The notes below the pieces were generated by a model. The model saw only the letters and a program-made list of their open reading frames with translations, searched no databases and was not told where the DNA came from. A stretch of DNA of 64,000 bases from Atriophallophorus winterbourni (lineage: Eukaryota; Platyhelminthes; Trematoda; Plagiorchiida; Microphallidae), in the NCBI GenBank assembly GCA_013407085.1, contig JACCGJ010000306.1, forward strand, positions 1-64,000. The letters run 5' to 3'. The translations under genes and the position numbers were made by a program. This document shows positions 25,401 to 63,284 of the stretch, piece after piece; positions within the stretch are counted from its first letter, which is position 1; each line of letters begins with the position of its first letter.

Positions 25401-25779
25401 TATGAATTAAAATATTAAGATTGTTGAAGCGAACAACATGACGACGAATAAATTCGTTGCCCATTTAATCAGTTGCGACTCTGTTTCGAATTCACATTGA
25501 CTTTATACCGTTACACCGTTCTTCATTTCTAATGAAAGAACTGTGCTTTTTTGTTGTGATTGTGTTTGATTCGATCGCAAACACAAACCCTATTGGCCTA
25601 CTCGATGCAAAAACTCAAACTTCGCAATAGGTGAATCTTGTTTAAAATAAACTTTCATGTAATATTTTACAAAATATCTGGCCACACCATTGCGCACGCA
25701 TTTCTAGTTCACAGATAAGTTTATCACATCTTGCAACATCAGTTGAAAATTTTACGACATAGCGGCTTCCATAACACAA

Positions 25780-26184
25780 CTCGACAAACGTTCACGCACT
25801 TACGGATGTCCGCCCGTGCGTAGATAACGAAATTGTGTAACCGGAACGTTTGTTCGTTGACCACGAACAAGTTCCCATCGCTATCCCAACATCAACCAAC
25901 CGACTGGTTGAAACTTTCTCTCACTTTGTCCCAGACAGATGCACGGACACGAATGAAGTGGTAGCATCAACGGTGCGTTCTGTCCAGCATGCATGGTGAT
26001 ACACACGCACCAGCGTGCGCGCGATAGACCAGCACGCGCCACCAGCGCGTAAACTGCTGTGCATTGTGCAATCGGACTGTCGAGAGTATCAGGGAGCCAC
26101 ATCCAGGTGTCATGTAATTGTGGAACCACTCAAAGATCAATTGCGCTGAATTCCGTTTGTTGTACACGCTCTGGTTAATACGAA
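25780..26184 (+). promoter_or_regulatory. Probable promoter/5'UTR region of PKA-C copy 2
   Basis: The 400 bp before the start codon are richer in CpG than the surroundings (a cluster of CG-containing words at 25980-26060), as often seen upstream of housekeeping first exons. No TATA or initiator can be fixed by eye. Confidence 0.35.
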
Positions 26185-51924
<25,740 letters not shown>

Positions 51925-52399
51925 CGTCAGTGTAGCCGAATAACAACGTGACCTACCGCCTGTATTCACCTATAAATACGATGTACATATCTGTCATCAT
52001 CGAACGAACGACAGCAGAGAAGGATTTAATTCATTGTCCTCCGCAACATGCTCCCAATCTCGTTAACACACAATCTGATGTTAATTGATGTTTTTTCTGA
52101 GTGTAACCCTTGGAACACTTGGAAATCAATTTAGTTTTGCGATATTTTATAAATAGCTTTTGATTGAGATTTATTTATAAATAATATTATAATGTATTAA
52201 TTTTACTGTGTCACAAAAGAAACGGCAAACGCGTCTATTGCGCTATGATTTATTTATGATGACTAAATTTTAAGTTTAGAACTACTTCAAAAAAACAAGT
52301 AGTATGTATACTTGTCGTCAAGTAGCGTGAATGCTGAGATGATGGTGGTGAAGCGAAATCAATATCCATTTTGTTGATGCTCATCCATTTTATCTCGAC
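51925..52399 (+). other. 3' flank / 3'UTR of PKA-C
   Basis: Very A+T-rich, with several ATAAATA-type runs near 52160-52200 that could serve as polyadenylation signals; no canonical site can be fixed. Confidence 0.4.
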
Positions 52400-52985
52400 T
52401 AAAACAGGTTCTCGCTGTTTTCATTCATCAGGTATAAAGAGAATCAAGTGGTTCCACATGAATAGATTATATGCAGGTAAAAAGCTATGCTTTACAAGAC
52501 ACACAAAAATGTACATCGGGTCGGATGGTAAAAAATTCAAAATATTGTTAGATTATTGTCAAACATAAAAAACATACTTGTCCATGTGGATATCAAGTGA
52601 TTTCTTGAAAACTTTAATGGTTCCAGACTGGACCACATGAGTAGATAAACTGTTCCACAATTGCACATTGCGAACGGAAAATGCGTATTTGCGGCAGTTC
52701 AACCTGCTATGCTGTTGGTAAAGTTTCGATTGGTGACCTCGCAGATTTGTGTTAAGGGAAAGATGAAACAAATGACCGAAAGGATGATTTGTTTGATTAA
52801 GCACTGTCCAAATGAATATTAGTGCTCCTCGTTTCCGTCTGTATTGAGCCGAATGCAAATTCAATAATTTAAGTCGCGTTTCGTATGGATAATTTGATAG
52901 TCCCAGGACGAGTTTTGTCGCTCTGCGCTGTAGCAGTGCGAATACCGATACATTTAACGCGCATCTCGCACAGATTCTTAAACAG
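52400..52985 (-). mobile_element. CR1-like LINE 3' end
   Basis: Minus strand encodes LHSAQYRRKRGALIFIWTVL, LYQQHSRLNCRKYAFSVRNV and QLWNSLSTHVVQSGTIK, homologous to the C-terminus at 33720-33970. Close to intact over 100 codons. Contains a decayed hammerhead-like string near 52412-52432. Confidence 0.8.
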
Positions 52986-53029
52986 CGCTAGCAACTTTAA
53001 TCAATCATATGCGTAAAGCATATGTGTAT

Positions 53030-54965
53030 TAGGTAAAATCAATGAGCTTGAAGAAACATATTATGGAATTAAGAGGAACTCAGTCAGGAATTATGGTTCA
53101 GGCTATACCCGAAACCTGCTCAGACCCCTAGGTTCTACGAACTCCCGAAGATACATGAGGTGGCGTCCCTCTGCAACCTATCGTAGATGGCATTGGATTC
53201 CCAACACACGAATTAGCGAAGCATCTCGCTCATTTGTTGAAACCACTAGTCGGGAACAGGGATTCTTTCATTAAGAACTCTTTTGATTTCGTTTGTCGTT
53301 TGAGTTTAATAACGCTTGACGAAGATGAGATGATGATTAGCTTCGATGTAAGCGCCTTGTTCACGAATGTGGACACCACGAGGGGTCTATATTTATTAAA
53401 AAAGCATTTAATTCAGGCAAGACAATAACAGATCGTACAAACTTGAGTGTATAGCAAATCGACAACGGTATAGCGATTTTTCTAAATATGAACCACTTTT
53501 TGTTTAATGAAAACTTATACAAGCAAAAGGAATGGTTAGCAATGGGTTCACCTATTTCCCCAGTGTTAGCGGATATGTACATGGAGCACTTTGAAGAGTA
53601 AGCTTTAAAAAATTTAGCTTTTCGGTCAAAGATATGGTGGCGTTATGTCGATGATACATTTGTCATCATGAAACGTGACAGATTGGAAGCATTCCATAGT
53701 TACCTTAACAACTTGGATCCCAAAATCCAAGTTACAAAGCAGATTGAGTCGACAGAAGAAACACTTCCATTCTTGGACTGTGTCGGCGAAATCAGAATGG
53801 TAAAATAAGCACTACGGTCTATTGTATGCCAATCGACACAGATGCGGTCTTGCGGTACTCATCCGCGCACCCTTAAAAGTATTCAATTCAGTTGCGAAAT
53901 CGCTGATCTACAAAGTTGAACGCTTGTGCAGCGATGCCACCGATAATAACGAGCCTATCAAGAAGTTAGTCGTCGACTTGCTGATCATGGTTACCCTAAA
54001 AGCCTAATTAAACGCCAACCCAAACGGGTTAACTACCCAGCACCCAAAACTGAAAAAGTTTGGCATGCAACAGTTTGTATACCTTGCGTTGAAGAATATT
54101 CAGAGGGGATAATTCGAATCTTGGATAATGCAGGTAAACGAGTAACGTATAAAAGGGGTAGAACGCTCCGATCCCTATTAACACATCTGAAGGATAAAAC
54201 ACATTCAGGCTGCGCGACGAAATGCGTATATAATATCAACTGCAAGGATTGCTCGGGAGTATATATAGGGCAAACATCCAGAGAACTCAGTACTAGGATA
54301 CGTGAACACAAAAATCGAATCTGTAAGCAGCCACGCAATTCCATTGAATATCAATCACTGATACGAGATTCAGCACTAGCTGAACATGTGCTGAACACCG
54401 GTCACAGCGTAGATCTTGATAACGTAGAAGTGATAAGGCGGGGAATAAAACCATACATTGAACGACTTCACGCTGAGGCGGTTGAGATAACAAAGACTGG
54501 TAAGAATGCAGTCAATAAGGTTAATGGAGCTGATATCTCCACAATCTGGCCTCCGGTTTTGCAGCAGATAAACATTAACGTGTGTGATCCCCTAGTGTAT
54601 GCACCGATTACGCAATCGAGCTAATCTGTCAGCAGATGTCATTCACACCGGCCGAGACCAAAACGATTGAGGGATTATACGGCACGTTGAGGTGGTGTTG
54701 CGTCAGTTGATATTGATCTCGCCTGTCTATCTTTACCAGCTCAAAACTAACCATGGCCTGCACAGTTCTTAACTAGCTTAGCATTGGCCAGGTGAATGAA
54801 ATTTAAACTTCATCACCTTAGTCTGACGAAGCTTCTGTGTCAGAAGCGAAATGTTACCAATGAACTTCTCTTACCGATTCATCACAATTTATATTTTTAA
54901 CGATTATGATTCCCCGATCGGTCACGAACATTTTCATATTAACATGCATTTCTATCTGACAACTC
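53030..54965 (+). mobile_element. Penelope-like element (RT + GIY-YIG), broken
   Basis: Order on +: template-entry block with PLRPIVDGIG-like sequence (53165), MISFDVSALFTNVDTTRGLY (53330-53390), YKQKEWLAMGSPISPVLADM (53515-53575), RT catalytic WWRYVDDTFVIM (53625-53670), TLPFLDC (53760), then a 167-codon open frame 54121-54624 with GIY-YIG nuclease signature CVYNINCKDCSGVYIGQTSR and RIREHK. A 3' tail with a hammerhead motif follows. Several frameshifts and stops upstream make the RT non-functional. Confidence 0.9.
54815..54862 (+). ncRNA. Hammerhead ribozyme motif at PLE 3' tail
   Basis: CTGACGA at 54823-54829, stem II GCTTCTG / CAGAAGC with TGT loop, GAAA at 54848-54851, then TGTTACC. The C after GAAA in relatives is T here, which breaks the ACGU palindrome. 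It lies 0.2 kb after the PLE ORF, fixing this ribozyme group as PLE-borne. Confidence 0.7.
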
Positions 54966-55204
54966 AAAACCGGTTTTGTACCGTTTTTCTCTCATCGGGT
55001 AGTCAAAGTACATGCAGTAGTTTTCATCACACACATCATGAAAACAACAAGCCAAAGAAAACTACACAAACTCTACAAAATTGTGAGTCGGGTTCTTGTT
55101 CGGCATATTGAGATAAAATACAAAATGCCAACATTTATACCCATATGGATCAAGATCGATATACTAATTTAAAAGAATATATTCCTGCTCTTTTTCTTAA
55201 ATAA

Positions 55205-56375
55205 ATAAACATACATAAAACGAAACATACAATTATACATAAATAATATTGCACATACATACACACATACATACATACATACATACATACATACATACAT
55301 ACATACATACATACATACATACATACATACATACATACATACATACATACATACATACATACATAATAATAACATACATTACATACAACATTACATACAT
55401 ACACGATAATACATACATACATACATTTATTACAATGCATACACATACATACATAGTGTAAGTTTCAAATGGAACACCCTCACCTCTACTGTTACACACT
55501 CAGCCAACCTGGATATTTTTAAAGCTAATTTGGACAAACACTTGAGAGACAACCCAAACTTTGATACGATTTAAACTACATGAGTTTTCCTGTTCTTCCT
55601 TTTTATTGTATATACCTCATACCTCCATCCTATGGTTAATGTTAAGCTAAATGCTTTTTAGACCATTACAACTTTGAATCACTTTGAATCACATACATAC
55701 AAACATACATACATACAGGCAATACAGAGAGACAGCACAGACATGCAACAGACAGACAGACCTACATACTACAGACATAAGACCAGACCGAGACAAAGAC
55801 AGACAGACATACAGACATTACATACATACATGCAGACATACATACATACAACAACATAAGTACATACATAAATACAAAATGCATACTACATTAACTACTA
55901 CAGACTTACATACCTACATGCATACATACTACAAACATTACTACATACAATCATACAACATACATGCCTCATACATAAAGACATACATACCATACGTGCA
56001 TACATAACACAATAGATACATACATACAGAAGACAGACATACAGCCATAAATACAACATACAGACACAACAGAATACTACATACATAAATAACATAATAC
56101 ATACATACGACAGGACTACAACATTAACACACATAAATACATAATAACAGACATACATAATACAGACCATACGATACATACATACTAATACATACATACA
56201 TACATACATACATACATACATACATACATTACAACATACAGACCAGAAGACCTACGTGACATACATATATACATAGATGCATGCTACAGCATAGGTAATG
56301 CATGCGACTAAATTCATGCATGCCTAGATACATACCCCCTACATACATACATACATACATACATACATACATACA

Positions 56376-56409
<34 letters not shown>

Positions 56410-56445
56410 CATACGTACATACATACATACATACATACATACCAC
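55205..56445. repeat. (ACAT)n-rich satellite field
   Basis: Pure (ACAT)n arrays at about 55254-55365, 56186-56229 and 56335-56445, joined by degenerate ACAT-rich sequence. Open frames on both strands (IHTYIHTY, MYVCMYVC) are translation artefacts. Confidence 0.97.
55455..55690 (+). mobile_element. CR1-like LINE 3' end inside the (ACAT)n field
   Basis: Encodes SANLDIFKANLDKHLRDNPN then a 3' UTR ending in two CTTTGAATCA units, directly followed by ACATACAT. The simple repeat on its right may have grown from the LINE tail. Confidence 0.65.
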
Positions 56446-57649
56446 ATGCACTTGAAAATGTTGCGCGGTTGCCAACCATTGAACATCTACATACTCTCCC
56501 TACTCTTGATGTGTTTAGTAGGGCAATCGACCGCCTTGCAAACGTTAAGGCTCTTAGTGGCGACGTAATTTCTAATGAGCTCATCAAATGCTGTAAAATA
56601 GCATTATTACAGCCTTTTCACCATTTGCTTATTCGGTGTTGGCAGGAGGAAACACGAAGATCATTGAGTTATTTAAGATTGAGAGTGATAGAGACGAATG
56701 CAACAATTACAGATTAATGTCAATTATGAACGTTGTATGGAAATTGTTTGCTAAAACCTTTCAGGAAAAACTACCAGTTTTAGCTAATAAAAAGGATAGA
56801 CTTTTCAAAATGCACGATCTGATTGGATACCTCCTCAAGACTGATCAAAATCATTATTTTGTTTCACTCTGACACAAAGAGCTTAGTTCATTTTAACGGT
56901 TCCAGTTCATAAGCGTCAGATAAAGGTGTGTCCTTGCCCCCACGCTTTTCGGTATTTTGTTTGCACTGCTTCGGAAGCAAGCTTTTAATAACTAGAAAAG
57001 TAGACACATACCCACGCACGCGAAGTGATGGCACACTTTTCAACCGGAACCTGTTGAGAGCTCAAACAAAGTAAGGGTTGGGCTGATACGTAACCTAATG
57101 TTTGCCGACGATGCAGCCAAATAAAGCTCACTCCTTCATCCAGTCGGTAATAGACTGTTTTTCTTCGGCATGCAAAGACTTTGAGCTAACAATTCGCATG
57201 AGCAAGACCAAAGTCTTTTGTCAAGAGATTGTATCGCCTGAAATCATCACAATTGGAAACTGTCAGTTCACATATCTCGGTTCGAACATTGCGGATAACC
57301 TCTCGCTAGACACGGAGATTGATAGGCGGATTGGCAGAGCAGCTGTTATTTTGTCCCAATTGAACTTTCGTGTTTGAAGTAACGACAAGTTGACTGCAAC
57401 GACAAAGATGATGGTATACAGCGCGTGCGTACTAAATGGTTTACTGAACGGCAGTGAAACCTGAACCACTCACGCAAGACACGAACTGAATCTGAATGCT
57501 CTCTATCTACGAAGAATCCGTCGTGTCTTAAACATATCGTGAATGGACAAAATGACTAATGCTGGTGTGCATTCAAAAGCTGGTCTACAGAGCATGTTCA
57601 CTGTACTACGACAGTGACACCTGCGGTAGACTGGTCATGTCTACCGAAT

Positions 57650-57868
57650 GAAAGTAATCAATGTATTGTTGTTCTCATATCCCCATCCCTTACACTACTA
57701 CCGGTTTCAGGCTGTTTGCCGTCATCAGGTGGAGACAGTAAGATCATGTTCAGTGAACCTTAAAACAGTGGGAAAGCGGTAAACAAATTTAAACGTGTAT
57801 GTCACTGTTATATATGGTTCTTACAAAGAACCACGATGTTCAAATACAGAATCACAAAGTGATCTTAT
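57650..57868 (-). mobile_element. ~220-bp hammerhead-bearing insertion nested in the RTE
   Basis: Interrupts the LINE frame between YRM (57640) and LLYGE (57870). Contains a hammerhead motif on the minus strand (57704-57728) and a GGTTCTT ACA AAGAACC hairpin (near 57812-57830) that recurs near 13840-13900 and in its duplicate. A small unit that inserted into an existing LINE, hence once mobile. Confidence 0.6.
57695..57736 (-). ncRNA. Hammerhead ribozyme motif, intact core
   Basis: Minus strand: CTGATGA (complement of 57722-57728), stem II GGC/GCC with AAACA loop, GAAAC (complement of 57704-57708), then CGGTAG, giving the palindrome ACCGGT. Stem I is weak. Confidence 0.6.
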
Positions 57869-58264
57869 TTCAAATAATCTACTCTATGGTGAGTTGCAAT
57901 TAGGAAGTCGACGATTGAGCAGACCGCACTTGCGGTACAAAGACGTTTGCAAAAGAGATATGAAAGTTCTTGGCATAAACCCCGTGAGTTGGCAGAACTT
58001 GATTTGGACAACTCACATTGGAGGCATTGTGTAAAATGTCATCTGTAAGCTGTGGAGGAGCACATAGAGCTCTTGTCTGCTGAACGCAGATCACGCCGGC
58101 AACTGACGCCGATCGACCGATTACAGCCTATCGTTACGAGCCCTGCGGAAGAGATTGTTGCTCCCGAATTGGACTTTTAATTCGTTCGAAAAGCTGTTGA
58201 ACATGAAAAAAATCATGCGATTCTGATTAACAAACACGGTCGACTTCGACCGAATGAAGCCACC

Positions 58265-58385
58265 AGAAACAAAAAGACATACATACACACATAAATACAT
58301 ACATACAAACATACATACATACTTACCTACTAACCTACATACGTGCATATGTACATACATACCTACATGCATGAATACGTTTCGG
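58265..58385. repeat. (ACAT)n-rich short array
   Basis: Degenerate ACATACAT sequence directly after the RTE 3' end, again at a LINE tail. Confidence 0.85.
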
Positions 58386-60655
58386 AATCGGGCTTACCAA
58401 GTTGTGGCGTTGAAAATAATAATAACAATAAAGCGTTCGTACAGCTTCAGCAGCACCGATCCGTTTCGAATGACGAACGCATTTTTAGCCTCTCGTTTTC
58501 TTTCTATCAGATGATTTCTAGGCTATTCTACCGGTTTCTTGATAATAGAATAATATTTCTCGCGTCGTTGTCTGCTCCCGCCTTCTATTTGTGTCACTGG
58601 CTCCTAAGCATATTCCTGACACGCTTTTGTGTGGCGCCTGAAAATATTGATGACTTGCTCGAACTTATACTTGATAGATGTGACGAGCCAATTGTCTTCG
58701 AAACTGTGCATGGTCTCGTTAGATGTTTCTGTCTGAATTTTGTCTGAATCTGATGAATCGGCGAAAGCTGGTCTGAGAATAGGTGTTTGAGTGATCATGG
58801 CTTCGATTTCTAAAATCATCCTCAACATTTCAAGAGCTTGTCCACTTTTGTATCTTTTAATTAGAATTAAAATTGTGAACTTTGAAAATTTTGAGGGATT
58901 AATCCAAGTTAACGAATGAAATATTTTCAAACAATTCTCTGATCTAATTGGTGAGAACTTAATGTTGATAGCGACAAGTTATTGCGTCGTGTCTACACAA
59001 TTATTGTGCTTAATTTCCGTAAATCGGTCTGATCTATTTGGTGTTCTGCTGCTCAGCAAGCAGCATGTGGGTAAACTACTATACATCCCTGACACCTTCT
59101 ACTAGCAGTTTTATTACTCCACAGTCGAAATGTTGCGAGATTGATTTCGATCAATCATACGGGGTGTTCGTAAGCGCGTGTGATCGACAAATTTCATTAT
59201 TCTGCTTCAGTGTTCACAGAAATTCGTTGAATAGCTTATTGATAAAATTTTGGATGAAAGTCTATTATACCTTCCGCTTCAAGATAATATCCCTTGCGTG
59301 AATTTATAGTGTAAATCGCATATTTTGTTCATGTCCTACGTTTGATTTAATTCTGTGGGTGAGCGGGTAGGTTCAAACTCATCCGACCGCCTTGTTATGG
59401 TTCTAGCTTGGTTCAACTTAAGTACTCGATTTTATGCTGCAAATTCTATTGAGTTGTTGAATAAGTTCAGAATAAGAAGTTTAATATCATCACCATCCAT
59501 TATGTAAATGGCTAGTAGTATGCCTGTTATATCTGTCAGACTTCATTAATATCATTCAGATTTATGCATACAGTTTTTAATGCACTAGTTGGCCGTTAAG
59601 TTCCGGTGATATCTTTTTAAATAAAAGTATTGTATCTAGTATTCACAGAATGTAATACCGTCTGTAATTCTTATTTCTGTAGCATCAGAAGTTCTATCTC
59701 GAATAATAAAATCTACATTGCTATTTGGGTTTATTGACCGTGAATTAAATAATCTATAGAGTGATTTCGGCCAATCACAACCGTTTAGTTCTCTATTTTC
59801 TGATAATATCAGTGTATGGTCTAGAATAAGTTTGTGGCCACTCAATAATTAATTGAAACGTAAACGAGCGAAAATATCATTAGCGCTGATTGCGACTAAA
59901 GCCCAATCATTCATTTTCTTTTCCATTTTCTCTAGCCTATTTTTTTACGCGCGTTTTAGGACATCAAATAAATTTATTATTTTTAAATGGAATGCAGAAG
60001 ATATAGTTGTAAAATCATTGAACAGGAAGAACTGGAACCAGTGTTCTATCATTATAAGTGTAGAAAGTATGTAACGATAAGCTGTCTCGACCTCCGTAGT
60101 ATGTTTGTAAGTGCATAATAGACGAAAAATAATATTTTATAATACTCGTTAAAAAAGGCAATATTAATAAGTTATTTGCATAATTATTTAAATCTAAGAC
60201 TAATTTGAGAATGTTGCAATTTCTATTATCGTCTATCAATAAATTGTTTGTAACATAGTAAGTCATGCATTTTCATGAAAAGTGCATGAGAGCTAAATTT
60301 TCTGCGCCCGTTTTTAATTAGACTTGTTGAAGTCAACGGCAATAAGTTAAAGGCGTGCTGGATGTAAAAACGCTTCTATAAACGTTTGAGGTAATTTATC
60401 TAGATTATATGAAGTTGAACCTAGTGGGTAGTGGATTATTATTGAAATGCTTCCGACTCTGCATCAAATACGCTTAGGGTCAATGGAGCTTCATCATCTG
60501 AACCAAGAAACTCAAGTAATAAGAAGGTTAGATGTAAAGTTTTGATGTCTCCAAAAGCCATGTCACTTTGCATTCGAAATAGTTTGATGCTCCGGATAAT
60601 TTCATTTTACGTTCGTTTCACGCTCATCAGACAAAGACAAGCACACGCCAGTCTA
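58386..60655. other. Unassigned A+T-rich intergenic stretch
   Basis: No recognised gene. A minus frame at 58604-58930 (108 codons, with RYKSGQALEMLRMILEIEAM) looks somewhat protein-like but has no family I know. At 60615-60630 the minus strand reads CTGATGA, GCGT, GAAAC, a hammerhead-like string with almost no stem II. Confidence 0.5.
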
Positions 60656-62105
60656 TTCCGATTTTGTAAAATGTCATCAATTTACCGTATACTTTTGAAG
60701 CATGAGAAGCGTTCGTCCTGAGGTAATCTGATCGATTGTTTAGGCAATCATAAATCTGTCAGAAATATTTTAGACAGGGAACATATCAATAGGCTGAAGA
60801 AACTCTCGTCTTCGGGTCGGCAGCCAACACGGGTTTCGCTGGGCAGATCTTGTCTGTCGGGAATAACTGATCACACTAAACGAATGAGACTATGTCGCTC
60901 GACCCAGCGGCTACAGGTTCACGCTTGTTATATGATATATCAAAAAGCTTTTGAAAGGTCAATCACAACTGCATCTTCAAATCTGCGCATTTGGAATACG
61001 GGGTCACATAATATTGTGGCTAACAGATTTCTGGACCGATCGGTATGGGGAGTCGCATTGCACGGTGTGCTATCGAAAAAGTATGGATTCCAAGAAGCGG
61101 GGTACCTCAAGGTTCAGTCTCGGGCCTCCGCCTTCTCCTGTTATCCATCCTGATATTACTGAATAGTGCGAGTGTAAGCTAGTTCTTTTTTCCTTTTTCA
61201 TCAATCCGATCTACTGGAAGATTGTTTGAGCAATAACAGGATTGGAGGCCTTGTATCGCTGGTCCTAATAAATCAAATGCCGTTAACTGGGTAAATGTAT
61301 TATGTTATGGCCTTGGCCCTACTTACGCCACATATAATGTCGGCCACGAAAACAACTTTGACACCGCTGAAAAGGATTCGGGATTTGGGATCACTAATAA
61401 CCTGAAACCGAATAGCATTGTCGAATAGGGTTAATCGGGTATGTGGTATATCGGATCCTGAGGAGACTTTTCCCGGGCGGGAACTTCGAAACACTTTCCC
61501 TCATTATAAATACTTAATTCATCCAATGATGGAGTATTTGATCTCAGCCTGGTCACCGGGGCTGCGCAAAGACATCAACTTCATGGATAGAATTTACCAC
61601 CGAGCTACAAAGCTAGTTGATGAGATGCAGCACGCACCATATCAAGAGCGAATGGCCATACCAGGTTTGCCTGTTTTTACACATAGGCGAATGAGGAGCG
61701 ACGTTATTCTAGCTTACAAAATACTGCTAATCGAAAACCATCGGCTCCAAGATCTAATAAAAATAATTTCCCCTCGGAATACACGTAGTCACTCTAGTTG
61801 CCTCGCAATACCGCACTCAAGACTTGACTGTCGGCGCCATTTCTCGTTTGTTCGTATCTGCTTTCTATAGAATGCACTACAGCAAGACGTTGTGAATGCA
61901 ACAAAATTTAATGTTTTTAAAAGCAAAACTAGATGCATATATCAAACAACACCTCATAATCGGCCCTGTGTATTGAATAAACATGAACCCAGACAAACAT
62001 GCAACAATGTGTTTTTGATTACATTTTCTTTTTTGAAATGGTTGTCATCGAATGGTACATGTAAAGAAATTGCTTTTTTACCTTAAAATCTTGATTCTTG
62101 ATTTT
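60656..62105 (+). mobile_element. CR1-like LINE, degenerate
   Basis: A decayed RT part (YQKAFERS near 60940; PRSGVPQGSVSG-like near 61100) is followed by a C-terminal frame with IHPMMEYLISAWSPGLRKDI, DRIYHRATKLV and IPHSRLDCRRHFSFVR (61510-61860), homologous to the element at 9145-9829. Then VFKSKTRCIY and a 3' tail with repeated TTGATTC (62085-62100). Confidence 0.8.
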
Positions 62106-62690
62106 TGAGCGGACAGAAATTACCGTCAGGATAAAGCTATTTAATTCCTACACAAAACGCAGATAATTTGAATTTCTGATAAACTCTGCAAATTAAGTAA
62201 AAGATATTGCATGCTGAATGGCAAACATGTAGTAGACTGAGCAATAAAATGATGTCACTAATAATTTTTGAGAAAAAGCACAGGAGATAGAAGATTTATC
62301 GCGGTAGCCGAAACGTGCACGAAGGTACCGCGGAAGCAATCACTGAACATGAATTAACAGGAAGAGCGTATCAAGGTCATTTGTTAGGTACAGTAAAACA
62401 ATGTTGTTACACAGCCCCCTTCCAAAAAGTCTGGTCAGAGGAGACTTCTGATCAGGAATTGACATTTAAACGGGCCAAGAGGTATCAGGTCATTCCAGGC
62501 TGGAACCTAGTCCCACAGCAACCAGTCACTTATAAGTAAGACAAGGCACTTGATCTGCATGTATCGATTGTCGGTGATGACCATGGTAGGATACACGAAA
62601 AGTTGGTAAGTACTAAGCCGAGTCACGTCTCATATGGAGTGAACGTACTGCCGGAGCCGTCTCACATGAGGTGAACGTGCTGCTAGCGGG
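62106..62690. other. Unassigned stretch with short open frame
   Basis: An open frame 62315-62539 (74 codons; AYQGHLLGTVKQCCYTAPFQ, VIPGWNLVPQQPVTYK) is not recognised. It is compositionally unlike its surroundings and may be a retroelement piece. Confidence 0.3.
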
Positions 62691-62779
62691 AATCACCCGT
62701 CTGGATTGGTCTTAGTATGAAACAAGTAGTAGAAAATATAGTCACATTCCGGAAGCTTCGAAAACATTGTCCGCGCTGA

Positions 62780-63100
62780 GGATTCCCTGCAACTTAAGGG
62801 AGAAAGCTGAGTGGCGTGTAGTCGGGCTGGTAAAGACCTTGCCTGATATGATGTCGTGCTGGACGGTGGGTGCTGATCGTGTTGGCTCCCGAAAAGGATG
62901 GCGACAAGCGTCGGCGATCTGTGGGTGGTGCGTGCCACGGTTTCTACAATGGGAGGTGCATGTGTACCGGAAGGGATACATGATTGATGCGTGTATTTTG
63001 GGCTACCGGGTAGGATGGCGACAAGCGTCGGTGATCCGTGGGTGGCGTGTGCAACGGTTAACACAGCGGGAGGTGCATGTGTTTCTGATATGTGAGAAGG
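62780..63100. repeat. GC-rich 117-bp direct repeat
   Basis: Two imperfect units 117 bp apart, each with GGATGGCGACAAGCGTCGG (62896 and 63013) and GGGAGGTGCATGTGT. Frames are open on both strands through it, a consequence of high G+C; no known protein. Confidence 0.85.
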
Positions 63101-63284
63101 AAAAACTCTCTGGTGCATGGGTTCATGGCTACGACTGAGTTATATTGAAGAGGCACCAAAAACATTCATGGGATATACCAAGCGATAATAACGTGTTAAA
63201 AATCCTCTACATAATTTGCAAATGTGCCGTTTCGGACGCCTATTCGCTCTGAAGATGGCGAATTGTGGGTAAATACTTGATTTT

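Larger units (their letters stand above)
56446..58260 (+). mobile_element. RTE-like LINE, degenerate, with nested insertion
   Basis: Pieces in order: LPTLDVFSRAIDRLANVKAL, SNELIKCCKIALLQPFHHLL (56510-56630), CFSSACKDFELTIRMSKTKV, ITIGNCQFTYLGSNIADNLS and EIDRRIGRAAV (57140-57360), LLYGELQLGSRRLSRPHLRY and KDVCKRDMK (57870-57970), 3' end near 58150. Frames are broken. About 220 bp of unrelated sequence (57650-57868) splits the element. Confidence 0.85.

Noticed and set aside
55150..56587. Several open frames rich in MYVC or IHTY repeats
   Set aside because: Translation of the (ACAT)n tetranucleotide repeat in different frames.
58741..58780. CTGATGA ... GAAA string resembling a hammerhead
   Set aside because: The bases between the two core parts cannot form a stem II; likely chance.
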